Below are positions 1-5,214 of a stretch of 29,572 nt of DNA, piece after piece. The notes under the pieces are model-generated. The model had not been told where the DNA came from, ran no database searches, and saw only the letters and a program-made list of their open reading frames with translations. Numbering within the stretch: the stretch's first letter is position 1; each line of letters starts with the position of its first letter. The position numbers and the translations under genes were made by a program. The stretch comes from RGIG3009 sp964390295. GTDB lineage: Bacteria; Bacillota; Clostridia; Oscillospirales; Acutalibacteraceae. The DNA lies in assembly GCA_964390295.1 (NCBI GenBank), contig CAYMHR010000015.1, forward strand, positions 1 through 29,572, given 5' to 3'.

Positions 1-405
1 TACCAATTGTCTTTACCACTCATTTTCAAAACCTTCGTTATGGCACCTCATCAATCTCCGACGGCTACCCTTTCCGCGGCACCGCCGATCGGCAAAGCGC
101 TCGGCTATATTCTTCTCAACTTCACCCGACCACTCTCGCTGGCAGAGGTTGCCGAACGCCTGCACCTAAGCTCGGTGTATTTCAGCACCGTGTTTCACCA
201 AACCGTCGGGATGCCGTTTGTCAGCTATCTGAACGAGCTTCGCCTCAACCGCGCTCGCCAGTTGTTGCGCTACAGCCCACTGACGGTTTCGGAGATTTGC
301 TACAGTTGCGGCTTCAATTCCGCCTTCCACTTTCAGCGTCTGTTTAAAAAACGGTTCGGTTGTTCGCCTACCGCTTTGCGTCGGTCGCTGACTGAGAAAT
401 CTTAA
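1..405 (+). CDS. AraC-family transcriptional regulator, C-terminal part (cut by window edge)
   Basis: The reading frame is open from the first base, so the true start lies outside the window; the TTG at 7 has no convincing ribosome binding site. The visible 134 codons hold the two helix-turn-helix motifs of an AraC/XylS DNA-binding domain. The first (around LSLAEVAERLHLSSVYFS) is followed by the linker helix with LNRARQLL, and the second (VSEICYSCGFNSAFHFQR) by FKKRFGCSPTALRR, the classic end of the family. The sensor domain is missing, so the effector is unknown. The next gene downstream on the same strand encodes a beta-propeller-like protein; AraC proteins often control a neighbouring sugar-related gene, but that link is only inference here. 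Confidence 0.88.
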   Translation, partial: YQLSLPLIFKTFVMAPHQSPTATLSAAPPIGKALGYILLNFTRPLSLAEVAERLHLSSVYFSTVFHQTVGMPFVSYLNELRLNRARQLLRYSPLTVSEICYSCGFNSAFHFQRLFKKRFGCSPTALRRSLTEKS

Positions 406-430
406 AATACGGCACACATTGCTGAAAAAT

Positions 431-458
431 GGGGTCGCTTTTGCCGACCCTGTTTTTT
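431..458 (+). terminator. Intrinsic terminator after the AraC-type gene
   Basis: A six-base-pair GGGTCG/CGACCC stem (432-437 with 445-450) with a seven-base loop is followed by TGTTTTTT. It lies 26 bases after the AraC stop codon and should separate that gene from the propeller gene. Confidence 0.75.
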
Positions 459-510
459 ATACTGTGATAAAACGGACGGAAATCCGTCCACGCAAAGGGG
501 GGGGACCGGT

Positions 511-1383
511 ATGCTGTGGAAGGGTCTGGACAGCATTTCCGACGAAAATCTTAAGCTGATTCCGCAAAGCGCGGTGCGTCGTCTGTTTGATGAGGACGAA
601 CAGCGCAACGCCGTTTGGGATATGTACGTCACGCACGATGGGCGTTGCTTTTTTTCGCTTTGTGCCGAGCAAACCGTCAGCGCGGTAGCCGGTCTGTACG
701 AATACCATTACGACACCAATGAATTTACGCTGTGCTTCAATTTGGCGGAAAAGGTATGCCAATTCAAAGAGGCGGTTTCCACCAGCAAAATTCATACGTC
801 GATTACCGAGATCAACGACGGTCGTCTCATCATGACTAGTCATACCACCGCTCGCTCACCGGTGCATCCGCACTGGCATCCGGAACTGTTTTATAACCAC
901 GTCTTTGAAGGGTTTCAGGGTTCGGTGATTCTTATTTACGATCCTCGAACGCAAGCCTTGGAAAATCGCGGTGTCCCCGTGCCGCATGAATCCATCTATG
1001 GTGCCGCTTATGACCCCAAACACAACGTGTTGTATTTTACCGGTTATTTTCGAGGCCATCTGTATCGCTACGAGCTGGATACCGGTGCCGTGCGCGATTA
1101 CGGCAAGGTAACGGAGTTTGGTTCGTTTCGCCTGTTTCGTGCGGCCGACGGCAACATTTACAGTGCGTCGCGCAGTGGATACTTTTACCGTGTCAACACC
1201 GATACCGCCGAAATTGAGGAGTTGGGCATCTTCTTTCCCAAAGATTACGAACCGTACTCCACCGATAAACACGTCCAACTGGACTATTTGGCAGACGGAC
1301 CGGATGGCAATTTATACTTGAAGTATATTTTTGAAAAAATCTGTACCGTTATTCTTACCGTGACAATACGTTGGAGCCGATAG
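511..1383 (+). CDS. N-terminal fragment of the beta-propeller-like protein
   Basis: This piece carries 290 codons and includes several blade-like repeats, for example around FRLFRAADGNIYSASRSGY and VQLDYLADGPDGNLYLK. The last fourteen or so codons after GlyAsnLeuTyrLeuLysTyrIlePheGluLys are out of frame relative to the conserved repeat pattern, and the frame then ends at TAG 1381. The A6 run at 1334-1339 is where the sense moves to the next frame. If the gene is truly broken, this is the only part with a proper start and would give a truncated propeller. Confidence 0.5.
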   Translation: MLWKGLDSISDENLKLIPQSAVRRLFDEDEQRNAVWDMYVTHDGRCFFSLCAEQTVSAVAGLYEYHYDTNEFTLCFNLAEKVCQFKEAVSTSKIHTSITEINDGRLIMTSHTTARSPVHPHWHPELFYNHVFEGFQGSVILIYDPRTQALENRGVPVPHESIYGAAYDPKHNVLYFTGYFRGHLYRYELDTGAVRDYGKVTEFGSFRLFRAADGNIYSASRSGYFYRVNTDTAEIEELGIFFPKDYEPYSTDKHVQLDYLADGPDGNLYLKYIFEKICTVILTVTIRWSR

Positions 1384-1946
1384 GGGAGTACCGTCCGGAA
1401 GGGCTGGAGCTGTCCGAACCGTATTCCGCTTTCGGTATGGTCTTCGACGAGAACGGCGTGTTGTGGTATGCCGTTTGCGCGGCGGGGTCGTTGGACCTCA
1501 GTAATTGCAACGCCTATCTGTGCCGCTGGGACTTTCTTCACGGTGGCAAGCCGGAAAACAAGGGCTTGCTCGGCACGCCGGAGCGGTCGGTCGTTATTCC
1601 TGCTGAAATGCATTATCACGACGGTATCCTATATATGGCGGACTCGAATCATTTGGCGGACGCGCCGGGTATTTTCACCGTGAATCTGCGTGAATTGGAT
1701 CGTCTGAATTACCACCTGTCCGATGACGACCTGATTTTTACAAAGGATTTTATGAATTATACCTGCCCGAACGAGCCGAAGCGCTTTTACAAATACGACG
1801 TTGCGGAATACGAGCGTCAAGAGCGTCGCAACGCCGCGTTTGTAGATTACATTCAGGAGTATACCGACTTTTTTGCAGAACAACGACCCGTCAGCACCGG
1901 CAACCGAAGTGACGGCGTATCCGTTCTGGCGCATTTGCGGTTGTGA
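1371..1946 (+). CDS. Middle fragment of the beta-propeller-like protein
   Basis: This frame is open from 1335, right after a TGA at 1332, and reads KNLYRYSYRDNTLEPIGEY, which continues the blade pattern of the preceding piece. It contains FDENGVLWYAVCAAG and HDGILYMADSNHLAD. It has no ribosome binding site of its own; the ATG nominally opening a shorter version is internal to the blade. Sense leaves this frame at the T6 run 1869-1874, and the residues after that (RPVSTGNRSD…) look like out-of-frame translation. Confidence 0.4.
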   Translation: MEPIGEYRPEGLELSEPYSAFGMVFDENGVLWYAVCAAGSLDLSNCNAYLCRWDFLHGGKPENKGLLGTPERSVVIPAEMHYHDGILYMADSNHLADAPGIFTVNLRELDRLNYHLSDDDLIFTKDFMNYTCPNEPKRFYKYDVAEYERQERRNAAFVDYIQEYTDFFAEQRPVSTGNRSDGVSVLAHLRL

Positions 1947-2535
1947 CGCTTCTGCCGTGCACGCGGTATGGTACGAGGGCGAGTACGTGACGGCGGAGTT
2001 CGGTAACAACCAAAGCAAATACCGCTTCTGCTCACGGGACGGCTCCGTCAAGCCGATCGCGGAATATACGCCGCGTTCGCATACCGATGGACTTCCCGAT
2101 ACGGTACCGTTGCCGTGGGCGGCGGGGCGCCGCTTTAAGACGACGCTGACCGCTGCCGCGCGGCTGTGGGACGGACATTGGCTGTGTGGAACCGCCGACG
2201 GTCTGCTTTGCCTGTGGAACGGGGAGTCCGGCTTTGCGTTGGGGGCCTGCCCGAATTGCAGTGGCGAGGTTGTGGCGATTTGTTGCTGTGAGCGAACGAA
2301 AACCGCCTACGGTATCATCGGCTCGCACAACGATATCGGCATCGTGTTTTCATACGACGATCGGTACGGCGTTCGCTATCTCGGTCGCATGAGCTTCAAT
2401 ACCGATACCGGACTGTACGTCAGCAGTGTGCTTGGCTGTATCGCCGTCAATGAAGCGGGTGACGAGCTTGCCGTTGGTTCGGCGGAGCGCATGGGGGTGT
2501 TATACCGTCTGCGGTTGGGTGATAAAAAATTCTAA
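1873..2535 (+). CDS. C-terminal fragment of the beta-propeller-like protein
   Basis: This piece is again in the frame of 511. The nominal TTG start at 1873 sits inside the T6 run and has no ribosome binding site, so it is not an independent gene. It carries further blade-like repeats (LWDGHWLCGTADGLLCLW, SYDDRYGVRYLG, GDELAVGSAERMGVLYRL) and ends 18 bases before the rpsB promoter. The intact C-terminus and clean codon pattern argue against long-standing decay. Confidence 0.4.
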   Translation: MQNNDPSAPATEVTAYPFWRICGCDASAVHAVWYEGEYVTAEFGNNQSKYRFCSRDGSVKPIAEYTPRSHTDGLPDTVPLPWAAGRRFKTTLTAAARLWDGHWLCGTADGLLCLWNGESGFALGACPNCSGEVVAICCCERTKTAYGIIGSHNDIGIVFSYDDRYGVRYLGRMSFNTDTGLYVSSVLGCIAVNEAGDELAVGSAERMGVLYRLRLGDKKF

Positions 2536-2553
2536 AAAAGCTTCAAAAAACAC

Positions 2554-2582
2554 TTGCCTTTTTACTTGACCTGTGGTAAAAT
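2554..2582 (+). promoter_or_regulatory. Sigma-A promoter of rpsB-tsf
   Basis: TTGCCT (2554-2559) and TAAAAT (2577-2582) are separated by 17 bases. Transcription should start near 2589, giving a leader of about 120 bases before rpsB. Confidence 0.75.
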
Positions 2583-2598
2583 ATTACGGCAATATGCA

Positions 2599-2681
2599 TA
2601 CGGGTGTGTTGCGCTCCGGCGGTGCCGCTTGCGGTTCCGGAGATGCGGACAAAAATTTTTGCATTGTCCGTAGCACCCGTA
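2599..2681 (+). promoter_or_regulatory. Structured 5' leader of rpsB (candidate S2-binding autoregulatory RNA)
   Basis: The leader can fold into a closed three-helix junction. The closing stem pairs 2599-2606 (TACGGGTG) with 2674-2681 (CACCCGTA). A second helix pairs CTCCGG 2614-2619 with CCGGAG 2637-2642 and may hold a small CCG/CGG hairpin. A third pairs CGGACA 2646-2651 with TGTCCG 2665-2670. An alternative ATGC/GCAT pairing (2643-2646 with 2661-2664) competes with the third. The fold ends 12 bases before the GGGAGGA ribosome binding site. Ribosomal protein operons are often controlled by such leaders, and S2 is known to control its own mRNA in enterobacteria; the role here is inferred. 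Confidence 0.55.
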
Positions 2682-2708
2682 GAGGTAAAAACCGGGAGGA
2701 AATATTGT

Positions 2709-3458
2709 ATGTCAGTCGTATCCATGAAACAGCTGCTCGAAGCCGGTGTCCACTTTGGTCACCAGACTCGCCGCTGGAACCCCAAAATGAAGCCGTACAT
2801 CTTCACCGAGCGCAACGGAATCTACATCATCGATCTTCAGCAGACCGTTCGCAAGCTGGAAGAAGCGTACGCGTTCATCCGTGACCTGTCCGCCGAGGGC
2901 AAGTCGGTGCTGTTTGTCGGCACCAAAAAGCAGGCTCAGGACTCTATCGCTGAAGAAGCCGTCCGTGCCGGTGCTTATTATGTCAATGCTCGTTGGCTGG
3001 GCGGTATGCTCACCAACTTCCGTACCATTCGCGGCCGTATCGCTCGTTTGAACCAGCTCAAGGCGATGGCTGAGGACGGCACGTTCAGCCTCCTGCCCAA
3101 GAAGGAAGTCGTCAAGCTGAACCACGAGATCGAAAAGCTCGAAAAGTTCCTAGGCGGCATCAAGGGTATGGATAAAATCCCCGGTGCACTGTTCATCGTC
3201 GATCCCCGCAAGGAAAAGATCGCTGTGACCGAAGCCAAGAAGTTGGGTATTCCGATCGTTGCTATCGTCGATACCAACTGCGATCCGGACGACGTGGACT
3301 ATGTCATTCCGGGTAACGATGACGCTATCCGTGCCGTGAAGCTGATTGCCGGTGCCATGGCCAACGCGATCATCGAAGGCCGTCAGGGCGAGCAGCTTGC
3401 CGCCGAGGAAGCTGCTCCTGCCGAAGCGGAAGCCGAAGAAGCTCCCGCCGCAGAATAA
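2709..3458 (+). CDS. rpsB: 30S ribosomal protein S2
   Basis: The 249-residue product is ribosomal protein S2, which binds late on the 30S subunit near S1 and the 3' end of 16S rRNA. The N-terminus MSVVSMKQLLEAGVHFGHQ and the following RRWNPKMKPYIF are the family signature, as are FVGTKKQAQ, NARWLGGMLTNF and the late IPGNDDAIRA. The frame is open further upstream, but the ATG at 2709 matches known S2 starts and has GGGAGGA eight bases before it; the upstream codons lie in the structured leader. The C-terminal tail (about 25 residues, AAEEAAPAEAEAEEAPAAE) is acidic, alanine-rich and probably disordered. tsf follows after 24 bases, the near-universal arrangement. Confidence 0.98.
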   Translation: MSVVSMKQLLEAGVHFGHQTRRWNPKMKPYIFTERNGIYIIDLQQTVRKLEEAYAFIRDLSAEGKSVLFVGTKKQAQDSIAEEAVRAGAYYVNARWLGGMLTNFRTIRGRIARLNQLKAMAEDGTFSLLPKKEVVKLNHEIEKLEKFLGGIKGMDKIPGALFIVDPRKEKIAVTEAKKLGIPIVAIVDTNCDPDDVDYVIPGNDDAIRAVKLIAGAMANAIIEGRQGEQLAAEEAAPAEAEAEEAPAAE

Positions 3459-3482
3459 GTATTATTCAGGAGGAAACAAGCT

Positions 3483-4400
3483 ATGGCTTTTACTGCATTA
3501 GACGTTAAGAAACTGCGTGAAATGACCAGCGTCGGTATGATGGACTGCAAAAAAGCTCTCCAGGCTACCGATGGCGATATGGATAAGGCCGTGGATTGGT
3601 TGCGTGAAAAAGGTCTGGCCAAGGCCGCCAAGAAAGCGGATCGCGTTGCCGCCATGGGTGTTGCGTACGCTACCGTTGTTGACGGTGTTGGCGTTGTGAT
3701 CGAGGTTAACACCGAAACTGATTTTGCCGCCAAAACCGAAGCTTTCATGGATTTGGTCAAGAACCTGGCCGTGGTTGTTGCCACCCAGGCTCCTGCCGAT
3801 ATTGAGGCGTTGAAGGCTTGCACTTACCCGAACTCCGATCTGACCGTTACCGAAATCATGCAGGAAAAGGTCATGTCGATCGGTGAAAACATGCAGATTC
3901 GCCGCTTTGCCCGTTTTGCCGATAACACCTCCGTGGTTTATGTCCACGCGGGTGGTACGGACGGCGTGCTGGTCAATCTGGCGGTCGAGGGTGATATCGA
4001 CGTGAGCGAGGTCGGTAAGAACGTGGCCATGCAGATCGCGGCTATGAATCCGAAGTACTGGGATAAGTCCCAGGTGCCGCAGGAGGATGCCGATAAAGAA
4101 CTGCAGGTGCAGATCGCGCTTATGAACAACGATCCCAAAATGGCGTCCAAGCCGGATGCCGTTAAGGAAAAGATCGCTGCCGGTAAGATGAACGCTTTCT
4201 ATAAAGAATCCTGCCTGTTGCAGCAGGAGTTTGTCCGTTCCGATCTGTTCAAGGGTGACGTTGCCAGCTACATTGCCGATTCGGCCAAGAAGCTGGGTGG
4301 TTCCATCACCTTTGTGAACGCGATTCACTACGTTATGGGCGAGGGAATCGAAAAGCGCGAGGACGATTTTGCTGCCGAAGTTGCCGCCATGGCAAAATAA
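3483..4400 (+). CDS. tsf: Elongation factor Ts
   Basis: EF-Ts (305 residues) is the guanine nucleotide exchange factor that recycles EF-Tu. The N-terminal UBA-like domain shows VKKLREMTSVGMMDCKKAL and DKAVDWLREKGLAKAAKKA. The core domain has NTETDFAAK near residues 76-84, the TDF element that contacts the EF-Tu magnesium site. The C-terminal half contains the LMNNDPKMASKPDAVKEK insertion-type segment and ends close to the usual family length. An AGGAGG ribosome binding site sits seven to eight bases before the ATG. It is co-transcribed with rpsB and is followed by a strong terminator. Confidence 0.98.
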   Translation: MAFTALDVKKLREMTSVGMMDCKKALQATDGDMDKAVDWLREKGLAKAAKKADRVAAMGVAYATVVDGVGVVIEVNTETDFAAKTEAFMDLVKNLAVVVATQAPADIEALKACTYPNSDLTVTEIMQEKVMSIGENMQIRRFARFADNTSVVYVHAGGTDGVLVNLAVEGDIDVSEVGKNVAMQIAAMNPKYWDKSQVPQEDADKELQVQIALMNNDPKMASKPDAVKEKIAAGKMNAFYKESCLLQQEFVRSDLFKGDVASYIADSAKKLGGSITFVNAIHYVMGEGIEKREDDFAAEVAAMAK

Positions 4401-4436
4401 GTCGCTACGGTATGGCGTTAGATTCTCAAATTTACC

Positions 4437-4468
4437 AATCACCGTCGGGAAACCGACGGTGATTTTTT
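4437..4468 (+). terminator. Intrinsic terminator of rpsB-tsf
   Basis: A perfect 12-base-pair stem (4437-4448 with 4453-4464), a GAAA tetraloop and a run of six T form a textbook Rho-independent terminator. Confidence 0.95.
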
Positions 4469-4551
4469 ATATATGATACCGTGTTCTCGTTGCTGCTTGT
4501 TGTCCACTGCCAAATGTTTTACAAATTCTTCAAAAAAATGCAAAAACCCCC

Positions 4552-4580
4552 TTGACAAAGGCTGCGAATGCGTGTATTAT
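4552..4580 (+). promoter_or_regulatory. Sigma-A promoter of the feo operon
   Basis: TTGACA (4552-4557) and TATTAT (4575-4580) are separated by 17 bases. The predicted start near 4587 abuts the first metal-type operator, so a bound repressor would block initiation. Confidence 0.85.
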
Positions 4581-4588
4581 AGTATTCA

Positions 4589-4604
4589 GTTAGCGAGAGC
4601 TAAC
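4589..4604 (+). promoter_or_regulatory. Feo operator copy 1 (GTTAGC-N4-GCTAAC)
   Basis: A perfect six-base dyad around a GAGA spacer lies just downstream of the -10 box. The same motif occurs twice more in the operon and nowhere else that I noticed. The shape resembles sites of DtxR/IdeR/MntR-type iron or manganese repressors, but the regulator is not in the window. Confidence 0.75.
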
Positions 4605-4622
4605 CATTTATTTAACTCATTG

Positions 4623-4638
4623 GTTAGCTCGTGCTAAT
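4623..4638 (+). promoter_or_regulatory. Feo operator copy 2 (GTTAGC-N4-GCTAAT)
   Basis: This copy matches the first at 11 of the 12 arm positions. Its centre is 34 bases from that of copy 1, about three helical turns, placing both on one face of the DNA. TGGTTAGCTC (4621-4630) is also the exact complement of GAGCTAACCA (4597-4606), so the transcript could form a 10-base-pair hairpin across the two sites. Confidence 0.7.
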
Positions 4639-4664
4639 TTTAAAGTTCAAAAAGGGGACTGTTT

Positions 4665-4877
4665 ATGATACCGTTGTCATTTGCCGCCGTCGGGGAAGAA
4701 AACACTATCCGCAAGATCGGCGGATTGCCCGAAGTGAAAAAGCATTTGGAAAATTTGGGCTTTGTGGTCGGCGGTACGGTAACCATCGTCAATACGCTGG
4801 GCGGCAATCTGATCGTCAACGTCAAGGAAGCTCGCGTAGCCATCAGTAAGGAAATGGCGCAAAAGATTATGATCTGA
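4665..4877 (+). CDS. feoA: FeoA-type ferrous iron transport accessory protein (first copy)
   Basis: A 70-residue SH3-like FeoA domain protein. The pattern IRKIGG…EVKKHLENLGFVVGGTVTIVN followed by GNLIVNVKEARVAISKEMAQKI is typical: a helix, the LGF/GxxV turn, and the strand pair ending in a small helix. FeoA proteins are cytoplasmic and are thought to modulate FeoB. AAGGGG precedes the ATG by seven bases. It is the first gene of a feoA-feoA-feoB-small protein operon. It differs strongly from the second copy: it has an asparagine in place of the usual RGYELSLR loop near its end, so the two are diverged, not recent duplicates. Confidence 0.9.
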   Translation: MIPLSFAAVGEENTIRKIGGLPEVKKHLENLGFVVGGTVTIVNTLGGNLIVNVKEARVAISKEMAQKIMI

Positions 4878-4920
4878 TATCGCGCTTTTACTTAAAACTT
4901 TTTGCAAGGAGGGAACCAAG

Positions 4921-5142
4921 ATGAAAACGTTGAAGGACGTCAAGGTCGGGGAAACGGTCGCCGTGGTCAAATTGCACGGTGAGGGTGCCGTTAAGCGCCG
5001 TATCATGGACATGGGTATAACCAAGGGCGTGGAAATTTACGTACGCAAGGTAGCACCCTTGGGCGATCCAGTGGAGGTCACGGTGCGTGGCTACGAGCTG
5101 TCGCTCCGCAAGGCAGACGCCGAAATGGTCGAGGTTCAGTAA
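4921..5142 (+). CDS. feoA: FeoA-type ferrous iron transport accessory protein (second copy)
   Basis: A 73-residue FeoA domain with the standard landmarks: TVAVVKLHGEGAVKRRIMDMGITKGVEIYV, then APLGDPVEVTVRGYELSLR and AEMVEV. The MGI…GVEI turn and the RGYELSLR strand are the most conserved parts of the family. The AAGGAGG ribosome binding site is eight bases before the ATG. This canonical copy lies directly before feoB and is the better candidate to contact the FeoB G domain. A short GC-rich hairpin and an operator separate it from feoB, so FeoA and FeoB levels may be set differently. Confidence 0.94.
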   Translation: MKTLKDVKVGETVAVVKLHGEGAVKRRIMDMGITKGVEIYVRKVAPLGDPVEVTVRGYELSLRKADAEMVEVQ

Positions 5143-5145
5143 TTG

Positions 5146-5166
5146 CCGGGCGCGGCCCGGTATTTT
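5146..5166 (+). terminator. Weak terminator or attenuator between feoA and feoB
   Basis: A six-base-pair CCGGGC/GCCCGG stem with a three-base loop (5146-5160) is followed by TATTTTTA. The T tract is short and interrupted, so it probably terminates only some transcripts. Confidence 0.5.
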
Positions 5167-5177
5167 TAGGGTCATTA

Positions 5178-5193
5178 GTTAGCGGCTGCTAAC
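5178..5193 (+). promoter_or_regulatory. Feo operator copy 3, inside the operon before feoB
   Basis: A perfect GTTAGC-GGCT-GCTAAC dyad lies 21 bases before the feoB start, just after the intergenic hairpin. Its arms match copy 1 exactly. I see no good promoter immediately upstream, so this site may act as a roadblock or serve a promoter I could not recognise. Confidence 0.72.
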
Positions 5194-5214
5194 ATAGGAG
5201 AGAGAGGGAACAAC

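Larger units (their letters stand above)
511..2535 (+). pseudogene. Beta-propeller-like protein gene, broken by two compensating frameshifts
   Basis: Three consecutive open pieces form one protein of about 674 residues if two one-base shifts are corrected. The first piece is in the frame of 511; the middle piece is in another frame; the last piece returns to the first frame. The crossover points fall in homopolymers, A6 at 1334-1339 and T6 at 1869-1874. Reading across them gives smooth sequence (…YIFEK then NLYRYSYRD…; …EYTDF then LQNNDPSA…). The protein has repeated strand-turn motifs such as DGNIYSASRSG, DGPDGNLYLK, DENGVLWYAV and LWDGHWLCGTADGL, spaced like propeller blades. No signal peptide is seen. 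The start at 511 has a G-rich ribosome binding site (AAAGGGGGGGG, 494-504). I do not recognise the exact family. Real mutation, homopolymer sequencing error and a programmed shift are all possible; error or decay is most likely. Confidence 0.7.

Noticed and set aside
1321..1383. Programmed -1 frameshift at A6 in the propeller gene
   Set aside because: The run is not in a proper X-XXY-YYZ register, no downstream hairpin is evident, and a second opposite shift would also be needed.
3498..4442. A 314-codon open frame on the minus strand
   Set aside because: It is antisense to tsf, whose identity is certain, and begins within the rpsB-tsf terminator.
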